Origin: Roseovarius carneus
GTDB lineage: Bacteria > Pseudomonadota > Alphaproteobacteria > Rhodobacterales > Rhodobacteraceae
NCBI RefSeq assembly: GCF_020141465.1
Contig: NZ_JAHSPD010000001.1
Coordinates: forward strand, 1,842,374 to 1,906,373
Direction: 5' to 3'
DNA length: 64,000 bases
Shown here: one piece after another, positions 7,797-18,211 of the stretch
How positions within the stretch are numbered: the stretch's first letter is position 1
Layout: each line of letters opens with the position of its first letter
The notes under the pieces: model-generated
Told to the model about the DNA's origin: nothing
The model's database searches: none
What the model saw: only the letters and a program-made list of their open reading frames with translations
Translations under genes and position numbers: made by a program

Positions 7797-8831
7797 TTAT
7801 TGCTTCAGCCGGGTCCAGATGCGGTTGTAGAGATCGGTCACTTCCTGCGCGCAGGGTTTGACGAAATCCGGTGTCGGCGCATCCGCCGGCATGACGATTT
7901 CCGGCGCGCTCAGCATCTCGGCGTCCATAAACTCTTCCGAGCCCATGATCCCGTTGGCGTAGCGTGCGAAGTTGGAGATCATCGCGGCATTCTCGGGGGC
8001 CATGATGAAGTTCACGAAGAGCTTCGCATTGTCCATGTTGGGCGCATCCTTCAGCACGGCCACATTATCCATCCAGCCGGTGAAGCCTTCCACGGGATAG
8101 GCGTATTGCAGGGTGGGGCGCTGCTCGCGGGCACGCATGGCGGCCCCGTTCCAGTTCTGGCTGAGATCCACATCGCCCGAAGTCAGCTTCTCGATTGTGG
8201 AATAATCCATCGTGCGCCAGTTTTCCTTGGCCGCGATGAGCATCTCTGTCACATCGCGCAGCTCATCGGGATTTTGATTGCACCGCTCATACCCGCGAAA
8301 GCGCAGACCGGCGTTGATCACGTCATTCATGTCGTTGAGCATGTTGATCCGGCCTTTAAGCTCTTCGGGCGGATCGAACATCAGGGCCAGCGTGTTGATA
8401 TCGCCGGTGTAAACTTCGGTATCGACGGTGAACGAGGTCGTTCCCCACTGCCATGGCACCGAATAGTTCCGGCCCGGATCCCACCAGACATCAACCCATT
8501 TGGGGTCCATGTGCTTGAAATTCTCCATCTCGTTTGGCTTGATCTCGGCCAGCATGTCCAGACCGATCATGATCTGCACGGTGCTGTCGCCGGGCACGAC
8601 GATATCGTAGCCGGTATTGCCTTCGCGGACCTTGGCCAGCATGGTCTCGTTGCTGTCATAGCCGTCGAGATTGACCTCGATGCCGAACTCGGCCTCGAAT
8701 TTCTCGATCAGTTCGGGGTTGGTGTAGTTGCCCCAGTTATAGATGTTGAGCTCCCCCTCGGCGAGGGCCGGGCCAGCAAGGCCAAGACCCGCCGCGAGTG
8801 CGGTGGCCATTTTCAGTTTGGTTTTCGTCAT
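7797..8831 (-). CDS. ABC transporter periplasmic solute-binding protein, PotD/PotF type
   Basis: This 344-residue protein has a signal peptide ending ALAEGE and the PotD-type opening LNIYNWGNYTNPELIEKFE. Polyamine-binding proteins of this family feed spermidine or putrescine to a PotABC permease. Which polyamine-like cation is bound cannot be read. It is the fourth gene of potA-potB-potC-potD (minus strand), 40 bases downstream of the second permease. GAGGA precedes the start. Confidence 0.9.
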   Translation of the reverse strand: MTKTKLKMATALAAGLGLAGPALAEGELNIYNWGNYTNPELIEKFEAEFGIEVNLDGYDSNETMLAKVREGNTGYDIVVPGDSTVQIMIGLDMLAEIKPNEMENFKHMDPKWVDVWWDPGRNYSVPWQWGTTSFTVDTEVYTGDINTLALMFDPPEELKGRINMLNDMNDVINAGLRFRGYERCNQNPDELRDVTEMLIAAKENWRTMDYSTIEKLTSGDVDLSQNWNGAAMRAREQRPTLQYAYPVEGFTGWMDNVAVLKDAPNMDNAKLFVNFIMAPENAAMISNFARYANGIMGSEEFMDAEMLSAPEIVMPADAPTPDFVKPCAQEVTDLYNRIWTRLKQ

Positions 8832-8871
8832 TATAGTTCCTCCTTGTTGAAATGGGTCATGCGGCGGGCGC

Positions 8872-9678
8872 TTATTTCTTGCGCCCTACCATGAAAAATG
8901 CGGCCACGAGGATCACCGTCAGACCCAGAAGCAGGGTGGAGACGGCGTTGATCTCGGGGGTGATGCCGCGGCGGATCTGGCCGAGGATATAGATGGGCAG
9001 CGTCGTCTCGCCCGGCCCCGCGATCAGCAGCGAGATGATAACATCATCCAGCGAGACCACAAAGGCAAGCATCGCGCCCGCCACGATCCCCGGCGCCATC
9101 AACGGCAGGGTCACGCTGCGAAAGACCTGAAACGGCGTGGCATAAAGATCGGCTGCGGCCTGCTCCAGCGTGAGGTTCATATCCTCAAGCCGGGCGCGGA
9201 TGGGCATATAGGCAAAGGGGATACAGAACACGGTGTGCGCCAGCATCAGGTAGCCGATGCCGCTCACTCCGGTGAGTTTCTTGATCAGGGTGAAAAAGGC
9301 GAGCGTGGCCACGGCGGTGACGATCTCGGGCACCATCAAGGGCTGATTGATGATCGCATAGGCCAGCGTCTGCCCGCGATAGGACGGTGTGCGCGTGGTG
9401 GCCAGCGCCGCCATCGTGGCGAAGATGGTGGAGAATACCGTGGCCACAGCCGCGACCTTGAGGGAAATGATCGTGGCTTCGCGGATGCCGTCATTGTCGA
9501 AGGCCTCAATATACCAGCGAAAGCTAAACTCGGTCCACAGAACCACCGAGCGGTTGTCGTTGAACGAGAAGATCACCAGCACGACGATGGGCGCATAGAG
9601 GAAAAAGAGGCAAGTATAGGCCAGAAACTCAAAGCCCGGCTGCTTGCGCAGGTCCTTCATGCGGCGCGGTTTAGCCAT
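8872..9678 (-). CDS. ABC transporter permease, PotC type
   Basis: This 268-residue protein has about six membrane segments and the cytoplasmic EAA-type loop EQAAADLYATPFQVFRSVT that contacts the ATPase. ATG 9678 ([10 protein letters not shown]) is preferred to 9708 because it gives an 8-base overlap with the upstream permease gene. It works with the PotB-type permease, the ATPase and the binding protein in the same operon. Confidence 0.9.
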   Translation of the reverse strand: MAKPRRMKDLRKQPGFEFLAYTCLFFLYAPIVVLVIFSFNDNRSVVLWTEFSFRWYIEAFDNDGIREATIISLKVAAVATVFSTIFATMAALATTRTPSYRGQTLAYAIINQPLMVPEIVTAVATLAFFTLIKKLTGVSGIGYLMLAHTVFCIPFAYMPIRARLEDMNLTLEQAAADLYATPFQVFRSVTLPLMAPGIVAGAMLAFVVSLDDVIISLLIAGPGETTLPIYILGQIRRGITPEINAVSTLLLGLTVILVAAFFMVGRKK

Positions 9679-10645
9679 GCGCCCGCTCCTTGCCCGCGTA
9701 ACGAACATAAATGATGAGCGAGAGCATCACGACCACCATCAGGATCAAGGCCGCCGCCGAGCCAAAGGGCCAGTTGCGCGAGCCGCCAAATTGCAACGCG
9801 ATAAGGTTGCCGATCATCAGTTCCTTACCGCCGCCCAGCAGTTCGGGCGTGATAAAGGCCCCCAGACCGGGGATGAACACAAGGATGCAGCCCGCGACGA
9901 TCCCCGGCTTGGCCATCGGCACGATAATGTGGCGCAGCACTTGGAACCGGGTAGCGTAGAGATCGTATGCTGCCTCAACCAGCTTGAAATCAAGCTTTTC
10001 TAACGAGGCATACAGCGGCAGCACCATGAAGGGCAGGTAGCTGTAGATCAGCCCGAGAAACACCGCGCCATCGGTGTAGAGCATGCCGAGCGGCGCGTCG
10101 ATGATCCCAAGCCCCTGAAGCGAGACGTTGATGATCCCCTCATCGCGGATGATCAAAAGGATCGCGTAGGTGCGGATCAGCAGGTTGGTCCAGAAGGGCA
10201 GGGTGATCAGGAACAGCCAAAGATTGCGCTGATCCGGGGGTTTGGAGGCGATGAAATAGGCCATTGGAAAGCCAATGAGAAGCGCGCCGACCGTGGCCCC
10301 GAAGGCGAGGCCGATGGAGCGGCCATAGATGCTGAGATAGGTCGTCGAGAAGGTCAGTGTGTCATCGAAGATGTCGCGCTCAAAGAGGAATTGCACATAG
10401 GCATCGGTAGAGAATTCCCACGTCACGCCGCCAAAGTCACCGGGGCTGAGGAAGGAATAGATGAGCGTGATGGTCAGCGGAAAGAGCCCGAAAATGCCGA
10501 TCACGATTATTGATGGCGACAAAAGCTGCCAGCGGCGGCGCCGCGCGCCGCCCTCAATCGCCTTGCGCGCAATGGCGAGATTGGCCGCATTGGCCTCGGC
10601 CCCGCGTTTGGGCTCTGATTGGGGTTCGGGCAGGGCGACCATCAA
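9671..10645 (-). CDS. ABC transporter permease, PotB type
   Basis: This 324-residue inner-membrane protein has the EAA loop [20 protein letters not shown] and an extended N terminus before the first membrane helix (near residue 45). Its ATG overlaps the ATPase stop by four bases. It is the second gene of the operon and should form the pore with the PotC-type subunit. Confidence 0.9.
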   Translation of the reverse strand: MMVALPEPQSEPKRGAEANAANLAIARKAIEGGARRRRWQLLSPSIIVIGIFGLFPLTITLIYSFLSPGDFGGVTWEFSTDAYVQFLFERDIFDDTLTFSTTYLSIYGRSIGLAFGATVGALLIGFPMAYFIASKPPDQRNLWLFLITLPFWTNLLIRTYAILLIIRDEGIINVSLQGLGIIDAPLGMLYTDGAVFLGLIYSYLPFMVLPLYASLEKLDFKLVEAAYDLYATRFQVLRHIIVPMAKPGIVAGCILVFIPGLGAFITPELLGGGKELMIGNLIALQFGGSRNWPFGSAAALILMVVVMLSLIIYVRYAGKERAHG

Positions 10646-11706
10646 TCGGCCAACACTTGCACGGCTGCGGGTAGCTTGATGCGCACCTCGGCGCCTTTTT
10701 CGGGCGCGTCTGCGGCGCAGCGCACGGTGATATCCTCGCCCGACGGCAGGGCCACATGCACGTTGGAGCCGACGCCGAAATAGACCACGTTGCTGACCGT
10801 GCCGCGCAGCGCGCCCTTTGTGTCAAAGCTGATGTCTTCGGGGCGGATTGCCACGCTGACCCGGCCGCTGGGGGCGGGGCCATTGGGCAATTGCGCGGGT
10901 ATTTTGACACCACCCTGAAGCGTCACCTCGCTGCCGTTCGGGGCAAGATCGGCCTCCAATATGTTGATATCGCCAATGAAATCGGCCACGAAGCGGCGCG
11001 CGGGCTGGGTGTAGATCTCGCGCGGGGGGCCGACCTGAAGGATCTCACCCGCCGCCATGACCGCGATCCGGTCCGACATGGTAAGCGCCTCTTCCTGATC
11101 ATGGGTCACGAAGACAAAGGTGATGCCCGTCTCGCTCTGGAGGCGCTTCAGCTCGATCTGCATCTCCTTGCGCAGCTTGAGGTCGAGTGCCGACAAGGGC
11201 TCATCGAGCAAGAGAACCTTGGGATGGGGTGCAAGTGCGCGGGCCAGCGCCACGCGCTGTTGTTGGCCGCCTGACAACTGATCGGTGCGCCGACCCGCCA
11301 GATGCTCCATCTGCACCAGCGCCAGCATCTCATTGATGGCACCATCGACCTCCGCCTTGGGCCGCCCCTGCATCTCAAGCCCGAAGCCGATATTGCGCGC
11401 CACACTCATATGCGGGAAGAGCGCATAGTTCTGAAACACTGTGTTCACGGGACGTTTGTATGGGGGCAGGTGGCCAATCTCCTGCCCGTCCAGAAGGATC
11501 GTGCCCTTGGTGGGCAGTTCAAACCCCGCGATGAGACGCAAAAGCGTGGTCTTGCCACAGCCCGAGGGGCCGAGAAGGGTGAAAAACTCGTTCTTGCGGA
11601 TCGCGACGGACACGTCGCCCAAAGCGGTGACGAGGCTGTCGCCCTGCCCAAACGTCTTGGTAACACTATCGGCCAGAATCATCGTTTCAAGTGAATTTTC
11701 GCTCAT
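10642..11706 (-). CDS. ABC transporter ATP-binding protein, PotA type
   Basis: This 354-residue ATPase has Walker A GPSGCGKT (46-53), signature LSGGQQQR (144-151), Walker B LLLDEP (165-170) and a C-terminal TOBE-type domain. It is the first gene of the polyamine-type transporter operon. The 229 bases to the divergent amidohydrolase gene must contain both promoters. Assignment to polyamine uptake rests on the paired PotD-type binding protein. Confidence 0.92.
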   Translation of the reverse strand: MSENSLETMILADSVTKTFGQGDSLVTALGDVSVAIRKNEFFTLLGPSGCGKTTLLRLIAGFELPTKGTILLDGQEIGHLPPYKRPVNTVFQNYALFPHMSVARNIGFGLEMQGRPKAEVDGAINEMLALVQMEHLAGRRTDQLSGGQQQRVALARALAPHPKVLLLDEPLSALDLKLRKEMQIELKRLQSETGITFVFVTHDQEEALTMSDRIAVMAAGEILQVGPPREIYTQPARRFVADFIGDINILEADLAPNGSEVTLQGGVKIPAQLPNGPAPSGRVSVAIRPEDISFDTKGALRGTVSNVVYFGVGSNVHVALPSGEDITVRCAADAPEKGAEVRIKLPAAVQVLAD

Positions 11707-11935
11707 GTTTTCTGCGTCCCCAAGGCGACCAGCATCCGATTTGAGCCGGGCAGAATTTGATCATAAGCAGAGGCTTGGGCTTTCGTAAACTGCTAATCTG
11801 GGTGTCGCAGGCCGGGTTGTGGCGGGTCGCCCTATTTTTTGGCGGGCGGCTTAGGGCCGATGAAAAGGTGTTTACTGAGACAGCATGATAGCTCAGTCTT
11901 CACGATATATTTTAGCGCAAAAGGAAGGGCTCCGC

Positions 11936-13603
11936 ATGGCGCATCAGGCAGACAGAGTGATCGTCAACGGGCGGGTTTTGACCATGGACGCGAGCGCACC
12001 GCGCGCCGAGGCCGTGGCGATGGCAGGTGGCGTGATTCTTGCCGTGGGCAGCACCGCCGAGATGCGCGCCTTGGCCGGGCCGGGGGCCGACATTGTTGAT
12101 GCTGGCGGCAGCACGGTTTTGCCGGGGTTCATCGACAGCCATGTGCATCTCTTCCAAGGCTCCGCCGCGCTTGAGTTTATGACCATGGACGGTGTGATGG
12201 GGTTTGAGGCCGTGCGCGACACAGTGCGGCGCTACGCAGCGGATAACCCAGACGAGCCGCTGATTGTGGGCACGGGGACAAGCTATGGTCTCATGATCGG
12301 GCGCAACCCGACCCGCGCCGATCTCGATGACATTATGCCGGACCGGCCTTTGGCGCTTCTGGCGCCCGATATCCACACGGTCTGGGCGAATACGATGGCG
12401 CTTGAGGCGGCGGGGCTTTTGCACGGCGCGCCCGTGCCCGAGGGCAGCATCATTGTGATGGGTGAGGATGGGAAGGCGACAGGTGAGTTGCTGGAGACGG
12501 GTGCGTTCGGGCCTGTCTTGCAACTCTCGCGCACCGGTGGGCGCGAGATGCTGGGCTATGTCACCGGCGCGGAGCCCGAGCCGCCCGCGACCGAGGCAGA
12601 GCGCGCCTCTGACCGCGCGCTGATCACAAAGGGGCTGAAACACGCGGCCTCTTTTGGCATCACGACGATGCATAATATGGACGGGAATTTCTATCAGCTT
12701 GAGCTTCTGAGCGAGATCGAGGCGGCGGGCGGTCTGGCATGCCGGATGGAAATCCCGATGCATCTGAAGAATTATGACCCGCTGGAGCGGATCGCGGAAG
12801 CCGATGAGATGCGCAGGCGGTATAACTCCGACACGCTCTGGTCGGGCCGGGTGAAAATGTTCATGGACGGCGTGATGGAGACGCGCACGGCGCTGATGTT
12901 GCGCGATTATCCCGACACGCCCGGTGTGATTGGCGAGGCGGTGTTTGAGCCTGAGCATTTCAACGAAGCGTGCCGCCGGATCGACGCGCTGGGCCTGCAA
13001 ATTGCGGTCCATGCGATTGGCGATCTGGCCGTGCGGCGCACGCTGGATGGGTATGAGGCTGCACGCAAAGCCAACGGTGCGCGCGATAGCCGCCACCGGA
13101 TCGAGCATATTGAGCTGATTGACCCCGCGGATATTCCCCGCCTCGCAGAGCTTGGAGCGGTCGCTTCAATGCAGCCGCGCCACGCGGCGTTTGGCGGCTA
13201 TTTCCCGCCCTATGACCGGGATACGGTGATGTATGACGACCAGCTTCCCTATGCGTTTGCGTGGCAAAGGCTGCGCGATGCGGGCGCGCGGATGGTGTTC
13301 TCGACCGATTGGCCCGTTGTTCCCGTCGATGTGATGGGCAATGTGCAGGCCGCTGTGGCCCCTGTCGATCTGGGCGCAGGGTGGGATATTCGCGCGCAAT
13401 CGCTGCTCGACACGCTGGAGAGCTATACGGCAGGCAATGCGTGGGTGGCGTTCCGCGAGGGCCGCAAGGGGCAATTGGTGGCAGGGCAGATGGCCGATGT
13501 GGTGATCATGGACCGCGATCTTGAGGCGGAAGCGCCCGAGCAATTGCATGCAGCCCGGCCCGTGATGACGATCTGCGGCGGGCGGGTAACCTATTCGGGC
13601 TGA
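11936..13603 (+). CDS. Metal-dependent amidohydrolase, YtcJ-like (amidohydrolase family 3)
   Basis: This 555-residue protein opens RVIVNGRVLTMD. It carries the metal-binding HVH triad after PGFIDS, and later VHAIGD and FSTDWPV segments of amidohydrolase family 3. Such enzymes hydrolyse N-substituted formamides, amides or related C-N bonds; the substrate is unknown. ATG 11936 is chosen because AAGGAAGGG lies just before it; the ATG at 11885 adds an unrelated extension. It is divergent from the PotABCD operon. Its end overlaps the convergent chimeric gene by 13 bases. Confidence 0.88.
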   Translation: MAHQADRVIVNGRVLTMDASAPRAEAVAMAGGVILAVGSTAEMRALAGPGADIVDAGGSTVLPGFIDSHVHLFQGSAALEFMTMDGVMGFEAVRDTVRRYAADNPDEPLIVGTGTSYGLMIGRNPTRADLDDIMPDRPLALLAPDIHTVWANTMALEAAGLLHGAPVPEGSIIVMGEDGKATGELLETGAFGPVLQLSRTGGREMLGYVTGAEPEPPATEAERASDRALITKGLKHAASFGITTMHNMDGNFYQLELLSEIEAAGGLACRMEIPMHLKNYDPLERIAEADEMRRRYNSDTLWSGRVKMFMDGVMETRTALMLRDYPDTPGVIGEAVFEPEHFNEACRRIDALGLQIAVHAIGDLAVRRTLDGYEAARKANGARDSRHRIEHIELIDPADIPRLAELGAVASMQPRHAAFGGYFPPYDRDTVMYDDQLPYAFAWQRLRDAGARMVFSTDWPVVPVDVMGNVQAAVAPVDLGAGWDIRAQSLLDTLESYTAGNAWVAFREGRKGQLVAGQMADVVIMDRDLEAEAPEQLHAARPVMTICGGRVTYSG

Positions 13604-14562
13604 GGGGCTTCGATGATCAGCATCAGGTTGTTGGCGGGCATTTTGCGCCATGTCGGCTTGATGAGGCCCGCCGCCTCGGCCCATGCCCCGATCTGGGCCG
13701 TGTCCTTGTAGCCGATCTCCGGGTCCGATGCGCGCAGGGATGCGTGAAAGGCGGCGTCACCTTCGGAGGTGGCACGACCATCCCGCAAGAAGGGCCCATA
13801 GAGCAAAAAGCGCCCGCCGGGCGCCAACGCACGGGCGGTCTCATGGATCACCGTCTGTGCCTCAGCCTCGGAAATCAGGTGCAACAGGTTGATCATTACG
13901 ATCAGGTCCTGGCCGTAATGGTCCTTGTGCCATCCCGGTTTGGCCGCATCCAGATGCAGAGCCGGGCGCAGGTTTGGCAGCCCTGCGCGCAGGGCGTAGG
14001 CATCAATGCTGAGGCGGCGCATCGCGTCTGGCTCGGTCGGTTGCCACATGAGTTCGGGCAGGGCGGCTGCGAATTGCACCACATGCTGGCCCGTGCCGCT
14101 GGCAATCTCCAGCGCGCGTCCGCGAAGCGGCGTGATCTCCTGCATCACGGCGGTGATCACGGCGGCATTGCGCGCCGCGGCGGGTGCGTTCATGCGGCCA
14201 TCCGCGCCGCTGGTGGCTTGGGAGGCATTGGGGATACGCTCGGCCAGATCACGCAGGCGGGGTGGGTCTTCCATGCCGAGCGCCACATTCTCGGCCACGC
14301 TCATCGCATTGAACAGGGAGAAATGCTGAAACACCATGGCGATGCCGGCGGCGCGTGGCGTGGCCAGGGCGAAGGGCGCGCCGGAAAGCTGCATGGTGCC
14401 GCTAGCGGCTCGCACCAGACCGTAGATTATTTTCACAAGCGTGGATTTGCCCGCGCCGTTTTCGCCTAGAAGCGCACGGACCTCGCCGGGGGTAATCTCA
14501 AGGCTCACATCCTCGTTGGCGATGACGCCGGCATAGGCCTTGCTCAGACCATTCAGGCGCAA
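13591..14562 (-). CDS. Chimeric ORF: truncated ABC ATPase fused to DUF938 methyltransferase
   Basis: Residues 1-110 are the start of an ABC ATPase of the nucleoside/BmpA-linked type, with Walker A GENGAGKST (33-41) and Q-loop Gln79. The signature motif, Walker B and the second ATPase half are absent. Residues from about 108 on are a complete DUF938 SAM-dependent methyltransferase (EIASGTGQH at 152-160, QPTEPD, NLLHLISEAEA). The only available start is TTG 14562; an in-frame TGA lies at 14593-14595 and no ribosome site is evident. The frame is intact across the junction. The likely origin is an internal deletion joining two neighbouring genes. The methyltransferase part may still work; the ATPase part should not. 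Confidence 0.8.
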   Translation of the reverse strand: MRLNGLSKAYAGVIANEDVSLEITPGEVRALLGENGAGKSTLVKIIYGLVRAASGTMQLSGAPFALATPRAAGIAMVFQHFSLFNAMSVAENVALGMEDPPRLRDLAERIPNASQATSGADGRMNAPAAARNAAVITAVMQEITPLRGRALEIASGTGQHVVQFAAALPELMWQPTEPDAMRRLSIDAYALRAGLPNLRPALHLDAAKPGWHKDHYGQDLIVMINLLHLISEAEAQTVIHETARALAPGGRFLLYGPFLRDGRATSEGDAAFHASLRASDPEIGYKDTAQIGAWAEAAGLIKPTWRKMPANNLMLIIEAPQPE

Positions 14563-14695
14563 AGGGGGTCGCTCACGCCATGCCTGCTCAAATCATGCCT
14601 CCTCAACCCGTGCCGCGCGCCCCCTTCTAGCAGAGCCCGCGTGCCACGCAAAGCCCCTCTGGTGGGGGGGCTGAGCCTGCGTTAGGCTGGCACGT

Positions 14696-17600
14696 ATGAG
14701 CAATGATCCGCGATTCATCCACCTGCGTCTGCACACCGAGTATTCCTTGCTGGAAGGGGCGGTGCGGCTGAAGAAACTGCCGCAGATGTGCATCGATGCG
14801 GGCATGCCCGCTGTGGCCGTTACGGACACAAATAACATGTTCGCGGCCCTTGAATTCGCCGTCTCTGCGGCGGAGGCCGGGGTACAGCCGATCATGGGCT
14901 GCCAGATGGATCTCGCCTATCTCGACGCCGCCCCAGGAGAACAAGCCCGCCCCCGCGCGCCCCTTGTTTTGCTGGCGCAAAACGAGGCAGGCTATGAGAA
15001 CCTGATGAAGCTTAATTCCGCGCTTTATCTGCGCGGGGACGCGCAATTGCCCCATATCACGCTGGAGGATCTGGAGGCGCATGGCGCGGGTCTCATCTGT
15101 CTCACGGGCGGGCCGGAGGGCCCGATCGGGCGGCTCCTGTACGGCGGGCAGCGCCCTGCGGCGGAGGCTTTGATGACACGGCTGGCCGCGATCTTTGGCG
15201 ACAGGCTTTATGTGGAGTTGCAACGTCATCCCGGCGAGGGCGGCGCGCCTGAGGCAGAGCGCCTGACCGAGCAGGGCCATATCGAGATGGCCTATGCGAT
15301 GGACCTGCCTATCGTGGCCACAAATGACGTCTATTTCCCCAAAGAAAAGATGTATGAGGCCCATGACGCCATGCTCTGCGTGGCCGATGGCGCTTATGTC
15401 GATCAATCCGCGCCGCGCCGCCGCCTCACGCCGCAGCATTACTTCAAGACACCGCGCGAGATGGTCACGCTTTTTGCCGATCTGCCCGAGGCGCTGGAGA
15501 ACACGATCGAGATCGCCCGGCGCTGTGCGTTCGCGGCTTATCGCCGTGATCCGATACTGCCGAAATTTGCCGATAACGAGATTGAGGAGCTGCGCCGCCA
15601 ATCCAAAGAGGGGCTGGTTGAGCGTCTCAAAGTGATCCCCCATGCGGCGAGCGTCCAGGAGTATGAAGCGCGGCTGGACTTCGAGCTTGGCATCATCGAG
15701 GGGATGGGATTTCCGGGCTATTTTCTGATCGTGGCAGACTTCATCAAATGGGCCAAGGATCGCGACATTCCGGTAGGTCCCGGTCGTGGTTCGGGCGCGG
15801 GCAGCCTTGTGGCCTATGCGCTGACGATCACCGATCTTGATCCCCTGCGTTACTCGCTCTTGTTCGAGCGTTTCCTGAACCCCGAGCGGGTCTCGATGCC
15901 CGATTTTGACATCGACTTCTGCATGGATCGCCGCGAGGAGGTGATCCAATATGTGCAGGAAAAATATGGCCGCGACCGGGTGGGGCAGATCATCACCTTT
16001 GGTGCTTTGCTCTCCAAGGCCGCCGTGCGCGACATTGGCCGGGTCTTGCAGATGCCATATGGGCAGGTGGATCGCCTCAGCAAGATGATCCCCGTCGAGG
16101 GCGTAAAGCCCGTGAGCATCGAGCAGGCGCTAGCCCAGGAGGACCGTCTGCGCGAGGAGGCCCGCAATGAGGAGGTCGTGGACCGCCTTTTGAAATACGG
16201 GATGCAGGTGGAGGGGCTTTTACGCAATGCCTCGACCCACGCCGCCGGCGTGGTGATCGGGGACCGCCCTCTGGATGCGCTTGTGCCGCTCTACCAAGAT
16301 ACGCGCGCGGATATGCCCGCCACGCAGTTCAACATGAAATGGGTGGAGCAGGCGGGGCTGGTGAAGTTCGACTTTCTGGGTCTCAAAACCCTCACGGTCG
16401 TGCAAAACGCGGTGGAGCAGATCCTTGCGGGGGGCGGCGCGCTGCACCTCAAGGCGGATGGGACCGAGCTTTACCAGCCGCCCGAAGGGGCCGAGAACGA
16501 TATCGGTGCGATCCCTCTGGATGATGAGGCGACGTATAAGCTTTACGCCAGCGCCAAGACCGTGGCGGTGTTTCAGGTGGAAAGCTCGGGCATGATGGAT
16601 GCCCTCAAGCGGATGAAGCCCAATTGCATCGAGGATATCGTGGCGCTTGTCGCACTTTACCGGCCCGGTCCGATGGAGAATATCCCGAAATATTGCGAGG
16701 TGAAGAACGGGCTGAGCGCGCGCGAGAACCTGCATCCATCTGTCGATCATATCCTCGACGAGACCCAAGGCATCATCGTCTACCAAGAGCAGGTGATGCA
16801 GATCGCGCAGGAAATGGCGGGCTACTCGCTGGGCGGTGCGGACCTTCTGCGCCGTGCGATGGGTAAGAAAATTCAGGCCGCGATGGATGCGGAGCGGCCC
16901 AAATTCCTCAAAGGTTCCGCCGAAAACGGCGTTGACAAGGACAAGGCGATGGAGGTTTGGAACCTTCTGGATAAGTTCGCCAATTACGGCTTCAACAAAT
17001 CCCACGCGGCGGCCTATGCGGTGGTCAGCTACCAGACCGCATGGCTGAAAACCAATCACCCGGTGGAGTTCATGGCCGGTGTGATGAATTGCGATATCCA
17101 CCTCACGGATAAGCTGGCGGTGTATTTCGAGGAAGTGAAAAAGGGGCTGGAGCTGCCCTATGCGCCGCCTTGCGTGAACCGCTCGGAGGCCACATTTGTG
17201 GTCCGCGATGGCACGCTGCATTACGCGCTGGGCGGGCTCAAAAATGTTGGCGTGGAGGCGATGAAGCTGATCTGCGAAGGGCGGCGGATCGAAGGGGTCG
17301 AGAAGCCTTTTGCCACGGTCTTTGACTTTGCCCGGCGGGTTGACCTCAAACGGATTGGCAAGCGGCCCTTGGAGATGCTTGCCCGCGCCGGGGCGTTTGA
17401 TCAGTTGGACCGAAACCGGCGGCGGATGTTCGAGAGTGTCGAGGCGCTCACGAATTACTCGGCGGCGATCCATGATCAGAAAAGCTCGGCTCAGGTTTCG
17501 CTCTTTGGGGAGGCGGGCGACGATCTGCCCGAGCCGCGCCTGAGCGGGGCCGAGGATTGGCTGCCCGCCGAGCGGCTGACAGAGGAGTTCAAGGCGGTGG

Positions 17601-18205
17601 GATTCTATCTGTCTGGCCATCCTCTGGACGATTACATGGCGATCCTGAAGCGCAAAGAAATCAAGACGCTGGACGAGGTGATGGTGCAGGCCGCGCGCGC
17701 GCCCGCTGTGGTCAAGATGGCCGGGGTCGTGGCCGGGCGGCAGGAGCGTAAATCAGCGCGCGGCAACCGCTTTGCCTTTGTGCAGCTGAGCGACACGACG
17801 GGCGGCTATGAGGTTACGATGTTTTCCGAGACGCTGGAGAAATCGCGGCCCCATCTGGAAACGGGCGCGCAGCTTGTCATAACCGTCGAGGCGACGATGG
17901 AGGCCGAGCAGCTCAAGCTTCTGGCCCGTGCGGTCGCACCGATTGATGGGATCGTGGCGGATGCAGGCGCGATGGGTCTGCGGATATATATCGAGGCGCC
18001 GGATGTCCTCAGCGCCGTGGCCAACGTGCTGGAAGGCGCGCGCGGCGCGTCCAAAGCCCGGCCCGGCCCGGTGCAGTTTTGCCTCAGCGGGCCGGATTTG
18101 CCGGGTGAGGTGGAGCTGTCGGCGGGGCGGGATTTTCCGGTCAATCCGCAGATCAAGGGCGCGATCAAGAGCCTTGAGGGCGTGATCGATGTCGAGGACC
18201 TTTAA
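14696..18205 (+). CDS. dnaE: DNA polymerase III subunit alpha
   Basis: This 1169-residue replicative polymerase opens with the PHP domain (FIHLRLHTEYSLLEGA). The polymerase active-site aspartates lie in PDFDIDF near residue 402, followed by the helix-hairpin-helix region and an OB-fold near residues 1000-1080. It copies DNA as the core of the holoenzyme. Length and motifs match the standard DnaE1 type. Long ORFs antisense to it are shadows. Confidence 0.98.
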   Translation: MSNDPRFIHLRLHTEYSLLEGAVRLKKLPQMCIDAGMPAVAVTDTNNMFAALEFAVSAAEAGVQPIMGCQMDLAYLDAAPGEQARPRAPLVLLAQNEAGYENLMKLNSALYLRGDAQLPHITLEDLEAHGAGLICLTGGPEGPIGRLLYGGQRPAAEALMTRLAAIFGDRLYVELQRHPGEGGAPEAERLTEQGHIEMAYAMDLPIVATNDVYFPKEKMYEAHDAMLCVADGAYVDQSAPRRRLTPQHYFKTPREMVTLFADLPEALENTIEIARRCAFAAYRRDPILPKFADNEIEELRRQSKEGLVERLKVIPHAASVQEYEARLDFELGIIEGMGFPGYFLIVADFIKWAKDRDIPVGPGRGSGAGSLVAYALTITDLDPLRYSLLFERFLNPERVSMPDFDIDFCMDRREEVIQYVQEKYGRDRVGQIITFGALLSKAAVRDIGRVLQMPYGQVDRLSKMIPVEGVKPVSIEQALAQEDRLREEARNEEVVDRLLKYGMQVEGLLRNASTHAAGVVIGDRPLDALVPLYQDTRADMPATQFNMKWVEQAGLVKFDFLGLKTLTVVQNAVEQILAGGGALHLKADGTELYQPPEGAENDIGAIPLDDEATYKLYASAKTVAVFQVESSGMMDALKRMKPNCIEDIVALVALYRPGPMENIPKYCEVKNGLSARENLHPSVDHILDETQGIIVYQEQVMQIAQEMAGYSLGGADLLRRAMGKKIQAAMDAERPKFLKGSAENGVDKDKAMEVWNLLDKFANYGFNKSHAAAYAVVSYQTAWLKTNHPVEFMAGVMNCDIHLTDKLAVYFEEVKKGLELPYAPPCVNRSEATFVVRDGTLHYALGGLKNVGVEAMKLICEGRRIEGVEKPFATVFDFARRVDLKRIGKRPLEMLARAGAFDQLDRNRRRMFESVEALTNYSAAIHDQKSSAQVSLFGEAGDDLPEPRLSGAEDWLPAERLTEEFKAVGFYLSGHPLDDYMAILKRKEIKTLDEVMVQAARAPAVVKMAGVVAGRQERKSARGNRFAFVQLSDTTGGYEVTMFSETLEKSRPHLETGAQLVITVEATMEAEQLKLLARAVAPIDGIVADAGAMGLRIYIEAPDVLSAVANVLEGARGASKARPGPVQFCLSGPDLPGEVELSAGRDFPVNPQIKGAIKSLEGVIDVEDL

Positions 18206-18211
18206 CGCGGC

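Noticed and set aside
14627..17620. Two ORFs of more than 400 codons antisense to dnaE
   Set aside because: They arise from the GC-rich codon use of dnaE; the translations are His/Arg-rich with no family pattern.
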